In this document: positions 24,754 to 37,868 of the stretch, one piece after another
Layout of the letters: each line of letters begins with the position of its first letter
How positions within the stretch are numbered: the first letter of the stretch is position 1
Source: Coprinus comatus
Lineage: Eukaryota > Basidiomycota > Agaricomycetes > Agaricales > Agaricaceae
Direction: 5' to 3'
NCBI GenBank assembly: GCA_034638255.1
Contig: JAWPGT010000037.1
Span: 124,001-188,000, forward strand
DNA length: 64,000 nt
Position numbers and translations under genes: made by a program
Notes under the pieces: generated by a model
Database searches by the model: none
Told to the model about the DNA's origin: nothing
Seen by the model: only the letters and a program-made list of their open reading frames with translations

Positions 24754-27700
24754 TTTGCTGTCCTCCTCCGTTGCAATCAATTCATGTTACGATCTCATGT
24801 TGTTACTGTATGACGGAGTTGATGTTGATTTATATTTCGCGATCAATTGGACCCGGAGTTATACCCCACACCGAAAATGACAACTTTTTCTCACCCCGGA
24901 CCCTTAACATCTTTTCCTTGCATGTCATTGGTTAACCAATTAGCCTCGGTAACTCCTACCGGAACAAACAGTCTTTCTACATTTTATAACCCATGGACAG
25001 TCTAGATCCGTTTCAACGTTTCCTTCATGGTGTTAATTCTGGATTATTATAGGTAAAGGTGACTTCTTGATGCCCGATTGCGTGCGATGATGATGATGAA
25101 CATGAGATATACCAACTATCTCACCCCCACTACAGGACCGGCGTCAACGGAAGTTCGAATTCATCTCGTAGTATAGAAGTCTGGGTTTTCGTAAACCGCT
25201 TCACTGTTTTCTGCGCTGTCCAAGGCTCCAAACTTCAAATAAAATATTAATATTCTCCACGGTCGGTATAGCCAGATGACTGGAGTAAGATTCGAGACCA
25301 TAGTAACGTAGTGCGCCACATTGGATGTTGGGATTGCTTCTAGGTACAGAAGGCTAGTTTCCTCAGCTGAGGACGACAAGCCAGGTAAGTATGTTACCTC
25401 CTCCATGGTTCTCTAGAACTCATTTTTCCCTAGTACAGATCTAAGTATTTAGAGAGACCATTTTTGCACGATTTGGTATTTCTTTTCCACAACCACCCAC
25501 TGGAAAGACTTCTTAATTATGTAGGTAAGCCGACACATTAGATAATCAATAATCATACGACCACAGAGCCAATGTGCGCCTCGGATAACTCTGGCTAATA
25601 TCCTTATCTATTGAATTCGCAGACATCAAACATAGACATAGAAGCACTATGCCCAGCTCAGGCACAAGGAGTATTAACATTACTTAGCGCCAGGTTCGTG
25701 GTACGTGGTATATTTTAGAAAGAAGAGTGAACGGGCGGTTAAAACGTGATTCAGAATCCCAAAATAGGGATGTGGCTCGGTTCGCTTTTGTTACCGAACA
25801 GCTCGGGGATCGAAACACGTTTTCTGACGGTCGGGTTGGCTATCCAAATCAAGAAAAGCTATTATTAGGTATTTGATGCGGCATGCCAATTTTCCAGGTT
25901 TTATTGTTTTCGCTTTGATTATTCTTGGTTCTGTGGCGTATGACCAACGTCTTATGTATCAGCGAAGGCTGGGCAGAAGAAAAAAAACTAATTTGATAGC
26001 TCCGACGTTCTTTCCGGCTGCCGAGTTGGTAGATGGAATAATTCGAAAGAAAGGGAGGTTGGGTATACCAGGAAATTGTAATTTAATTTGATGTTATGAC
26101 GTTGGTTATTGCACATTCCTTTGCATGGTTTATATTTGATTCCGACCGTACTTGGACCTCCTGATCTCATGTTTTCCGAAATGACTTATGGTATTTTATT
26201 GAAGTTCGATCGATCATGAGTTGCTCCTCGGAACTTTGCACAGCAGCAAACTTGTGGGTCCAGCTTGCATTAGTTATGCATGTAAGAATGAATGGGCGGA
26301 CAGTGTGGCTAATTGAAATGTGAATGATGGCTACTTTGGAATGTCTTAGAACCTTCTGTCTCATTCTCAGACAATGTAAGGGCCTATTTACGTAGTTTTG
26401 TCCCAATTAACTTATATTTTCCGAGGCGGAGACGATGTTTGGGCCTTTGTAGGTTTCTCTCGATCGAAGGTTCCTCAAGAATTTCACATATTATGAAATT
26501 ATACGAAACACGAGTGGCGCCTCCGACTCGCGATCATCGATGATCATAGTCGATCATGGTCAACGAAAAATTTAATACGACGGTCCAAGCACTCCACCTT
26601 ATGCTCTACCCAAAAACGGACGTGCAAAACACGTGTAACGTTGTCCACGGCCTTAATCGTTTATGAGGATGATATTACATACTGATATCGGAGAGAGTGG
26701 GTCAATCGTTTGCGTTATCCATGAGCAAAAAAGAATCCGGCCCGTGGTTGCGTAGGTGGACTAGCGGTTACTACATACCTCGGTCGTCGGTCGAGTCTGG
26801 ACTCGTTAGAACAGAATTTAATTTACGATGAACAATGTGGATGTTCGCATCAAGTTTGAACCTTCAGGGAAGCCTTTTAGTACCGGACAACAAAAAAAAA
26901 CACCCAACCGTATTCATGCAAGATGCTAACAAGTCGGAAAGTACTCTTTTCCTCCGGTTGATCGCTTAGTTATAACATTGAACTTACCATTCAAGACTGT
27001 GGCGTATTTCTTGAACATTTACATATATAAGAAAATAAGAAAATTTGAACGTTCTGATCGACAGTATAAGTCTTTTGTCATCGTGAAACGTGTGTTGCAC
27101 AAAAGAAGTTTGATCTGGGGATGATAATTGAATTTTTTTTATATGTTTAAGTGACGTTATAATATGTTACTGACCATACTGACCCTTTGTCATTCACTTT
27201 TCTATTGATTCAATGTGGAGGGGCGCCGAGCCTCTAATTGCACCCCGGATTGATGATCATTTCCTTTTTTGGGACCATGATGATCATGACAAAGTGACTC
27301 ACACACATCATCAGAAAACGAACATGCCAATGTTCGATTCCCTCAGAGGCCATTTCATCCGAGCAATAATTACAATCTCTTCAAAGTCTCGCAGCGACAC
27401 TTCTTTCATTACAACATTATTAAGCTAATTCCATCATGTTATATGAGAGCCAAGGCTTTGAGAAACGGTGGTTTTGTGCGCCCGGCGAAACTTGAGAAAA
27501 TTCACGTCCAATAAAGTTCAGCTAAAGTGATTATAGAAGATTTTTCTGGTCACATTCTCACTAAGCAAGGTTCTTCTTATGTTCTTGATCGGTAGTGGCA
27601 CGCCCTTTACAGTGACTATATTGGGTTTATCCCTCTCACAGTATGTGCCTGTGAGCCTCATGGTGTGAATGAATGTAGACATACTTGATACCAACTTCCG

Positions 27701-30700
27701 AGAAGTGACGACTTTTGCATTTGTACTCCTCTCTTTCGAAGGCAAAAAATTGAGTGAATATACTTGAGTGGAATATTAAATGGGTCCTACCGATGAATAG
27801 ACGAGGAGATTGAATTATTAAAAGGCAACATCTCGTCAATAAGCAATTTCAGGGTACTATTGTTTGCCATGATCAGGTGGGATAATACTATTCCTGTAAC
27901 GTTAGGCGGGATCCTCGGGACGTGTCCCCTACGATTTCAAGGTTTCGTTTTTGAAACAAATGAACCAGAATCTGAGCGAGCGAAAGCGGAATCCTTTTAG
28001 AAATCCTAGTATAACTCATAACTGATAAACGCTCAGTTCGATACTAAACAGCTTCTACACCAATTGAGAGAAAAAGACTGAACTTGGAACTTGACAACTA
28101 ATTGGCAGTGCACATTTCTGACAATAGAAAAAAATATGATATCTTCTATTGTTGAGAGTGGCTTTCGCGACTGTATTGAGAACAAGACTTTCCTAAAACA
28201 ACAATTTTGAACGTAAGTGATGATCAAGAATATGACAATATGAGAGGTTGATCAACAGTAAAAACTCGGAGTACCATGCACGCACTGCCTACCAGTACTG
28301 CGGAGTATTAGTTGAACCTTACTTTACTTACGGGATGTCAATTGTCCATTGTCAGGCATTATATTACACAGCTTCATGATCTTCCTTCATCAAGATCAAG
28401 AAGAGGTCGAAGTGTTCCTCAGTAGCTGATATATGCCACTGGGGACAGTGCCTTGCCAACGGAGTACTAAAGATATTAATAAACGTTTGTGCATCAAACA
28501 TGTGATTTTCTTTTCTTAAAACTATTTCATGCGTATGCTAGTATGGCATTTGGGGTCACTCTGCCTGCTTATGCTTTTGGAAAAAGTCATTCAAGTTCAT
28601 TGTCGTGATTCAGCTTGGTTAGTGCTGAAAAAGTAGGCATTTTCTAATGGAGTTTAACGACTAAATTTGGGTCTCAAAAGCACAAAGTATACAGATAGAA
28701 CGTTATACCCAGAATCTAAAAACAACTCCTTCTGATGTAATGATCTAGTCAACCAAACACCGGTTTTACTAACAAAGATGTAATAATGATAAATGGTAAC
28801 TAAAGCACTGGTCTACGTTTCGTTTCTACATGTGATTTGGTACGAGCTACTAGGGGTATACTATCAATCCTTAGTAGGGAACGGCATAAATTCACCTATG
28901 TGTAAGTCACCGAGGTCACCGAATTGATGTTAAAGTACAAGACCAAGACAAGCTGATGTCGATTTCAACGGGAATGAGCTTCTTAACAGGTATTGAAGTC
29001 ATCGCTTTTTGAGTTTCTTCTATTGATATTGATATCTAAGGTGCTAAAAAGCCACGCGAAACACACATGGTTTGAGTGCTGTGCGTTTTGGGGTTAATTC
29101 TATTTTGCAATTGATAGTGATGTGTTTTTTTGTGGATATGTGCTATACAGTACAAGGAGGCTAAGTTTCCCACCAGTGAGTTGACCTTTCAATTTTGTAT
29201 ATTTGTTCTCATATGTGCTGTAATTTTGGGGATTAATCGATAAATTTGATGCGCCAGATGTTATATTTTTGTTTTGGAGAATTCTACCCAAGTCATTAAG
29301 GTACCTTTACTTCCGAATTTGTCGTCCGAGATCGCCGCAAAGTGGCAGGCAGTGCTGGCTGGTTAACAGGAAGAAGGAGGAGTATACAAGCGAAATGAGC
29401 TGTTGAGTTTAGGCTGCGGTCTATGATGTCTACACCTTGTATGTGTAATGATAATGATATCATAAGCATGGTAAACACAGCCATGACCCATGCCGAGTCT
29501 TGGTCTACCGTATACATCATTAACTGCATCAAAAAGTATTAATAAACGACACCCTGTATTACGAAAATGTATTTATAGAAACTTCAACCCTTTCAAAATA
29601 GGAGGTTGCTTCAAATGATAACTTGGGTGCGGCTACTATAGTATGGACTTATAATTCTAGCCGCGACCCACACCCGGGAGTGATTTGAACCTAGGAATTA
29701 CTGTATAGCATTGTGGTTCGTCCGATATGCCCAGTCTCAGTGGCAAGCAGTACAATGGATACGACCTTCGGCTTCGGACTGGAGTATTGAGCAAAGTTGT
29801 GATCATGAGAAGTAGAAGCGTTTTTTTTTGAAACATTGAATTCTTTTGGTAGTAGATCCGTAGTAATGCGCGAAGTTAAGGATGACAATTGAATACTTGA
29901 ATTTGAAGTGGAGTATGGAGTTCTTTATTATTGGCAAGACAATAGAGGACCCTCGGTTGAAGGTTTCAGTTGTGATGGTGTTACTACTAGTTGGATTGAT
30001 GTAGTAAACCTGTTCTCCTGTGTATTACCAACTCCTCTTCGATTTCTTTTAATTAGTATCACGGTATGGTAGTAGACCACTACAGCGGCGGTTTGTGTCG
30101 CTTTTTTGTATCTAGGTAGTGCTAATAAGTTTCAATATGGTCAGTGATAGATATAGAGTAGTAGTTCGAAGCCGAGTCTCCCATTACTATGAGCCGGAGG
30201 ATAAATGCCAAATTGAATGCTCGAACCATTTATTTCTATTCAAGTTCCGGGAAATTTAATTGGTTGTAGTACCGTTGGAGTATCGCAACACAACCGTATC
30301 TCCTAGGGACGATCCTAGGAATGAGCCAAATCTATCAAATGGTACTGACGTTCAACTTCTACATTACCGGTATGGAAGACACTATATTCATTGTTCGTAC
30401 TTTTTTAAAATAACAAAGGGAATTTGGTGATCGAGTAAGGGGAAATGACAAGGATAAAGAAAAGGGGTGAACGTTGAACCACAAAAGATCATAGCCGATA
30501 CCTTCCAAAAACACCTAAGAGATTGCCAAAACGTATATTGAACTTCCCGGTATACCATAGTAGATGTTTCTTTGATGGAGTCCACACGTAGAGCCTCCTG
30601 TCCATACCAATATCATGGAGCAGTTAGTATTTGGTAGTACTTTTAGAATTATCAGTGAATTATAGTTATATCTGAATGAACTTTAACACACGGTCACTTG

Positions 30701-33357
30701 TGGGCTCCGTTGAATCAAACTCTCTGATTCTCCGAAACAAAGTCACCAGATGAATAACTGCACAGTTTAGCACAATACAACGCAACGGCCTTCGGAGGAA
30801 TAACGTCGATCCAGTTGGGAGTTTTATAAATGCTATGTAAAGTTCGGAAATTAGTATGAAAAGTTCTCACATTATGTTGATATATGATAAACTTGAAATT
30901 CGATTCACTCACTTCCGACCGCACCGAACTTGTTTGATAACTTTTTTTTATAACAGCTTGAAGCTTGAGCGGGCGTAGTACTACTAAGAAGACTGAGATT
31001 TTATTTCTGGTTATCGATATCACTGTTTTTCATTGTAATCAACCATCTGTGTTAAGTTGTAGCATATGATAATGATTCTAGTCTCTGATGGATCTATGCA
31101 TTATCATCATATGTTTTAATTTCCAAAACTAAGGATTCAATGTTCAGAACTGGAAAAGAAAGAACCATTTTTTAGATTACGATTACGATTACCCTTATTA
31201 CTACCGAAATTGACTGCTACTTACTACTAAAGTCATATGCCACAATTATGGTGCACAACTAATTAAATTAAATTAAATTGTTAAAGTCTGTAACGGTGAA
31301 ATAAAATTCAAAAAGAGCTTTTGATGCGGAGTGTAGCTCGTCAGAGGGGTAAGAGGTCCGGACTGTTTTTGGAAAGTTTAAAGAGAAATAAAAAGAAATC
31401 TTTAGTTATGATCTCTTGAGCGAAGGGTCTAGTTTTTGGAACTTCAATTCGGAGATGGGTAGCAGGGTCATTGGCGGTGGTAGCGAGTCGAGGGGCCTGC
31501 GATTCGAACTTGCTGAAGTTGTTTATACTGATCTGGATAGGATAGTGAAATCGGTCATTGGAATCCGGACAATGAACCGACCACCACTAAAGCCTCAGAA
31601 TATATCAATTTAGTAGTATATTGAAGATACTCTGACGTTGACATTTGACACTTACTACTATTACTACTCCTAACATCGGTATTTTTTTGGTGACACGGCG
31701 CCCATCTTCTCTTTAGATGAACAGATAGCTCAACGGCTCCGAGAATACCAACTTCCACTCCATAAATCTTGATTACGACCTCAATTCAGACTTCTCTGTG
31801 AAATTTTAGTTCCAATCAGTTCCAACTTCTCGATCCTCCACCAGCCAATCTTTTCACTTCTACTAAGTTCTAAAAGAGAAAAAATCCCTCTCTCGCCGAT
31901 GACACCCGGATAATGTCATGACTCAACTTTTCATATGGTGTGATAATTTCAATTACATAGACTTGGGGTCTAGGTATTGCATTTTCCTTATACCAACCAA
32001 CAGTCTTACTCATCCCCGATATGTCAATTCCGGCGTGTTTGAGAAGCATATGGTTAAAACTTAACAAGTTAAAAAACTCACCCGCCGACTGGAACCTTTC
32101 TGATGAGCTCGGATCATCCTTTCTACGTTCCTGCTTACATTCGGATTCGGGTTCGTAGGGGGAACGTGTAAAAACGGTATATCGGTTATGGATGACAAGT
32201 TCCCGAATGAGGGTATCCCTATGTTGCATTTGCATTAACTAAATTCGTTCCAAATGGGTTCTAGTCACTATCGACCAGTGTTCTTCTCGAGGGTTTGGAA
32301 TGTTGTAGGTTGAGTCATGAAGTTTATTTGACTGGAAGAGCGAAGAAAATAAGACAAACTGAATGTGTAGAGAACAAGTAGTCTTCCCAATAGTACACAA
32401 ATTGGAATGGTATATAACATCTAATACATGCGTTTGGCACGTTTTTTTTGACTGACATTAAGCACTGATGGTGGTAACCCATATGTAAAGTGGAATGTAT
32501 AACACATGCATCAATTAATAGATCCCAAGAGAAGCTCCTGCCGAGGCATCGCTGTTGTTGATGTTACTGGTTTTGGATTTCGTATGATGGTATAAGTGTT
32601 GGCCCTAGGGTAATAATCCCGACTCGAAATAATATTAAATAGACCCGTGCCATCAAAAGTTCGGGAGTGAAGTGGATAGTAACTACATAGTATGGTGGAT
32701 GGACCAGGAAAGTTGGAAGGCCCATGCTCGTGTGCTAAGAGTAAATTTTGTGAAGGGTTTCCGTTGTGGATGATATCATAGGTACGTATGTGCATGGATT
32801 TTCCTCGTGTTACGCGTTTTCTCTCGAGAATTTACATTATTATTTTAAGTAAGAGTATTTTGGGATCCGATTTCGGATACAGAAGAGTTCAGGTGTGGTT
32901 GAAGTCTTTTTCTGTTTCTGTGGGCCGTCATAGCCGGAACTATTTCTACCACTGGATACGGAGACAACGATGATTTCCGCTTGAGTGTTTCCTAGGTAGT
33001 TTTCAGGTGTCATGATTATTTGAATGGGCGCTGAACTAGTGAATCAGAATATAATTCAGAGTTTGAATCAGACACTTGGGGTATGTCAGAATGGAAAGTA
33101 TTGGTTCTGGAAATAACACTCGGACCGATATCGAGGACATTGTCGAGTTTATCAGCGGAGAGACGACGAGCGTATGGATCACAAGACATATTGTGGACCC
33201 CATTATGATCCGCGGAGGGGATCTGACGTGGGAGCTAGATAAGGAATGAAGGACCCAAAGGAACGGTAAGGTGGTCTGGATAAGGCAAGAGTGAACCAAG
33301 CGAACGGTAAGATTGGCTTGGATCGATTTGCTGGTTCGCCCTTGGCTCTTGTCGACG
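24754..33357. other. Long gene-poor interval
   Basis: About 8.6 kb with no gene I can support; stops are dense in all frames. A 71-codon frame at 25873-26091 begins with a hydrophobic stretch (FIVFALIILGSVAY) but has no family match, and I do not call it. Degenerate tRNA-like B boxes occur near 26790 and, on the minus strand, near 29690. The stretch may hold ancient, unrecognisable transposon remains. Confidence 0.4.
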
Positions 33358-34520
33358 ATGATAGATTTGCTTTGGCCCAGTCTGCCCGTCGAGCTCAAGT
33401 CTCTTATCCTCGAGTTCATTGCCCAAGACAGTCCACGCGATGCCCGCTCACTGCGTCTCGTCTCTCGCGACATCAACATCTTCATCTTGCCACTCATCTT
33501 CAGGCATCTCAACATTGACTCCATCCAACACCTTCATGCCTTTACACGCACCATCCTTCCACCCACCTCTGCTCACCACAAACTCAAAAACAAAGTACGA
33601 CTTCCACCATGTCCTCTCTCTGTCTACAACATCATCTCTCTTGCTCTCACTCTCCCAGTCGACAGACCATCTATCGAGAACTCTTTGGCTGCAGTCGGTC
33701 CTGCCTTTGCTCGTCTTCGCTACCTTGCCACTTCATCCAGAAATCTATCAGCAAACGCCTTCTGGCTACGAAACATCACGTGAAACCAACTCATATCATG
33801 CTCCTCCACCCAGGCTGTCCACGTCCAGTTAACTGGCGTGATTCTGTCTTCAGCAATGTCACCCATATATTCACTTCCAGTCTCGATTCCCATGGAAATT
33901 CCACAATATGTGATCTCCAAAACTTAACACACATCGCAATTACCACTAGACCAGAAATAGCAGAGAGCACAATCAAAGAAATATCTACAAGGATTGAAGT
34001 ACTACTTGATTCGTCCGTACTACCCAATGTTGTATCAATTGTACTTGCTCTTTCATCATTCCCCACGCCGCCACCACAGTTTCTAACAAACGAATACGAG
34101 AATTACTCGGCTGTCTTGTCGCGATGGCGTAATCATCTCGAACGATGTCTTGCTTCTTCAAGATTCTACGTTCTCCCTGATCCTCGTTCACCACAAAAGG
34201 AATGGGAGTTTATGGTACATGGTGGGGGACCCGATATATGGGAACAGGCGGCATTGTATCGAGAAAAACATCCTCATGCAACGGTTTTCGATCCACAAGA
34301 ATCCGAATCTCCACTAGATACCATCTTATGGTTTGGTCCAAATGCACTTCAAGGCGGACCCGATGATGATGATACGGATACGGAGATGGTGGGGGATCTA
34401 GTTGAACCAGAGAGAAAACGTCTTATGATGCGTTGGAATGTTGATTTGATTCGGAGCGAGGATTTCCAAGAAGAGGAGAGGTTGGATCCTGAAGAGGTTG
34501 GTGAGTTTGTTGGAGGTTGA
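33358..34520 (+). CDS. F-box-like agaric protein, with one apparent frameshift
   Basis: The N-terminus (MIDLLWPSLPVELKSLILEF, then SLRLVSRDINIFILPLIFRHL) has an F-box-like helix pattern and belongs to a type common in Agaricomycetes. It is followed by a repeat-poor body. The first frame ends at a TGA near 33781. The second frame carries the well-kept segment KPTHIMLLHPGCPRPVNWRDSVF, then FTSSLDSHGNSTICDLQNLTHI, then RFYVLPDPRSPQKEW, and an acidic C-terminus ending at 34520. The two join as LRNIT-x-KPTHIM if one base is missing near 33782. Spliced alternatives would delete the best-conserved block. The role is presumably as a substrate adaptor of an SCF ubiquitin ligase, which is inference only. 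Confidence 0.6.
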
Positions 34521-36407
34521 TCATTTCAAGTGAGTTTCTTCGAGTTCTACTCTTTATGGATATTCTGACTTGTATTGAAAGTATGGTGTTTCCATTCTTC
34601 TTTTTGGGTTTTATTTCCACGTTCGGAATATCAGCAAGGTCAATTTGGTTAGCATATGTGGTTAGGGAAATCTTCTGTTTTGTACGCAAAGAATATTTGA
34701 ATCAATTTCTGATATCTAACGAACGTTCAGTTCCACTTTAAATCATTAGCCTGTAGAGCTCTGCGAAGTTCGCGGAAACTGGGTATAAGCGATCTCAATT
34801 GCATTAATTCAAGAAAATTTGAGCAGAAATTCAATTGAACACATCAAATACATTGTCCTCATTGGTTTATGGAAGGTATCACGTTATCTCAATGCTGATG
34901 GCAAATCTATTGATGGTGGATATGTGTATGTAACGTAGTAAGTACCATATGAAGTGGCTTTGGTCGTCGTGGACCACTAAACATGAATATTGCATAGCGG
35001 TTGTTTTTGTAATTGGGATTTGGTTCATGAATCTTTTTCAAACCGTGAATGCAATATCTCAATGAATTCTCACACCGGCACCTTTCATATAACCTGCGAA
35101 ATTGGAAGAGCGATGATATCATAAATTCATATCTCTTAACTGATCATCCCATCGATCAATGCGACTTGCTAAATGCGTCGAATTGGGGTCAAGTTTCGAT
35201 ACCAAATTCAACAAGGGGGTATGTATGTAATCTGTGTATAGTATCACATTTAAATGATTTTGACGCCGAACTGTATTCGCCTAGGGTTGGACTGTATCTT
35301 TCTATTCAGTTGATGCATGGTTTTGTCATTTTTAGGGACTCTTCCCTCGAATCGTTCTTATGCCTTTTCTAGTTTTCTGAAATCTCTCTTTCAAATCTTT
35401 CACTCTTTTAATCTTTCAATCTTGTTCCCGAATCCGCTTTCCAACCCTTTTTTTTTCCACATGGCACTACACCATGGAGAAGTGTATTAATGGTTCGTGG
35501 TTTGGTAGGGATCAATTAAGCAAAAAAGGATTCAATCGAAAGGAGCTTTTCAACGAAAGCGCCCAATAGTAATATCAGTAATAAGTGTAAGTTTTATTGG
35601 GATATATATTTGGGATGATGAAGTCTGGATTGGGGGAAGTGAGCCATTGTTTTGGATCAGAGTTACTACCCTCGTTTTTGGCGTTTTTGTTTTTTTAAAA
35701 TTGTACCTAGCACTTGAAGTTAACCTTGACAAGAACCTTGCAGATTGGAGATGGAGAAGGGTCCCTTGTTTCCTTTTCGTTTATCACATACTCACAGACA
35801 CTCGTATAGACAATGGAGAATTCAAAGTGTAAACGTCTTTGAGTTCAAGTTCGAGAATCGGGCGTCGGACTCTTTTTTTTTTTTTTTTTTTTTTTTAGGT
35901 TTGAAAAAGTTGATTTGGAATCAAGATCTAGTGGGGTGATGGTGAAAGTTAACGTTCAATGATAATGTCAAATGGTGTGGTTTAATTAATGAATGAAGGT
36001 TAATGTTGGATGTGTTGGGTGGAAAGTTGTAACCCTCCCTTCTTAATAGGATATAGGATATAACTTTGGGCTGTGGATGAGAAGAGTGAATGGGTTGTAG
36101 TTCTGTTAAATAAAACTTTGGGAAAGTAAGGTGTTGGGGGGGTTGGAGGTTAGTGAGTGCTTGCTTTTCATTTTTTTGATGGTTTTTTTTTTTGGCCAAG
36201 GTGTTATGGGTGATTTACTTAGTATACTAACATTCCTCTTTTGAAGGTTCGTTGAGTGTCAACAGATAAAACTTGGTACTGCACAAGTACTTATGTAGGT
36301 CATATCATTAATAATTCATGAAAACTGTGGAAGCCCATCCAGTACATAGAAGGGTTCCTGAAGAGAAGAATCATAAAATACGATTCGACACATTTCTTCT
36401 CCAATCA
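34521..36407. other. Intergenic, no gene seen
   Basis: About 1.9 kb between the F-box-like gene and the tandem F-box pair. It contains a run of 24 T at 35873-35896. Small hydrophobic open frames at 34517-34741 and 35647-35832 look like chance. Confidence 0.5.
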
Positions 36408-37868
36408 CTAGAGTAGTTCTCCAAAACAAATAATGTTTAAAGCTACTACTTCAGACCCATCACCAGTCCATTCATACCGAATGGTGTCCAATTTATCTCC
36501 TTGGCCTTGAACTACAAATGTGAACGGAGTTTGAGATTGATAATTTCCAAGTCGAGTCACTTTATGATTTTTTAAGGGGTCGTCATGGTATACAGATATT
36601 CCCAAGAACTCGTTCTGGGCAAAGAAGATTATACGCGTTTCATGACGGAATTGGAATGGAAGTGAGATCTGAACAATTGGATACACCTATTCTAAATACT
36701 TTCCTAATCGCACGCGGTTTGAACGAGTTATCGTATGGAATAATGATACAAAATTGCAGCATGGTTTGCATGCACAAACCAAAAAGGGGTTATGAAATAG
36801 AAAAACTGCAATCAAATAAATTCATTAGTGACCATGAAGAGCAGGTATATAAACTTACCAGTGATCGTTTGGTTATGCAACGTTCGGTTTCAAACTCGAA
36901 AACATGCTTTGGTTGTTCACAATCCACATGATAGTGAAATAACCGAATTTTCATGGTGTTTGGCATCAAGAATTGCGCAACGTAATAACTATTATTTAAT
37001 GCTGTACCATCACTTGGGTGTGGGGAGGAAATGTTGATAAAAGCGTTGCATCAAGTGTCGCATTAGGTCCATGACCAACTAGATCAACTTGATAGATTCT
37101 GACACGATAGGGCGCTAGGTTCGTTTCTTTACACATTACATGTTGAGCAGGGAATGATGATGACATGAAACTGACAAGTACCTGTAGCAGATATCCGGAA
37201 CGATAACAGGCGCGTTGAGTTATCCACCCAAATCGCATGAAGGTGTGGCTTATGGCGCTCTATATTAATTAATTCACAATATTTTCGTTCTCGACTGTCA
37301 AGGTCAATAGAGTAGATGAGGCCCAAATTCGTAGCTGCTATCATCCATACCACCAGGAATGGTGCGACTAGACTTGGCGTCGCCCTGGGTTGTGAGGTCA
37401 TGTTCAGTACAAGGAAACAGATAATCATCTGTTGTCGTCCACACTGTCGAAGCTTGATGTCGTTGCAAACACCACTTTTGTAATTCATCTCCAGTATAAT
37501 CTTCCAGCTCTTCTTCCAATCGTTCTCCCGTCGTTGATTCCAGCTTATGTACAATGGGGCACCAAATTAGTCGTGAGTCCGTGGCTGAAAATAATAATTT
37601 CGAGGCCTGAAACAACGCATGATTAGAGTACTGATGGGGAGAAAAACACGCTTTGGACATGCCTTTTTGAGTGGCATGATGCTTTTCAAATCCAGGTACA
37701 TGATAATATCTTGTAAAAGCTCCGGTGGCAAAGATTCAATCGCACTCGTTTTATGTTTCCAATTTATGGTGCGGCAATATTGTATGCAAGACTGCAAGGA
37801 AGCAAATAAGGTATGATAGGAGAGTTTGAAGACAGGTGATTTGGAAAACGTGGTCGAGCATGGACGGC
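36408..37868 (-). pseudogene. F-box protein gene A of a tandem pair, frame-broken
   Basis: The minus strand reads a clear F-box (TINWKHKTSAIESLPPELLQ, then DIIMYLDLKSIMPLKK). After an intron come RLEEELEDYTGDELQKWCL, the body motif GLIYSIDLDSRERKYCELI, WVDNSTRLLSFRISATG, IYQVDLVGHGPNATLDA, FHYHVDCEQPKHVFEFE, and a final exon from 36686 (MYPIVQISLPFQFRHETRII) to the stop at 36408. Every block has a counterpart in gene B. Frame changes between blocks near 37375 (within a PGG-x-W motif) and near 37180 are not explained by introns, so it is either decayed or contains sequence errors. The putative role, substrate recognition for an SCF ligase, is inferred from the F-box alone. Confidence 0.6.

Noticed and set aside
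25873..26091. 71-codon frame with an N-terminal membrane-like segment
   Set aside because: No family resemblance, no intron signals and a gene-poor setting; probably chance.
26750..26805. tRNA-like A box (TGGACTAGCGG) and B box (GGTCGAGTCTGG)
   Set aside because: The boxes are too close together and no cloverleaf forms.
29660..29730. Minus-strand B box (GGTTCAAATCAC) next to CCCGGGTG, like a tRNA 3' half
   Set aside because: No matching A box or 5' acceptor strand; only a possible 3' tRNA fragment.
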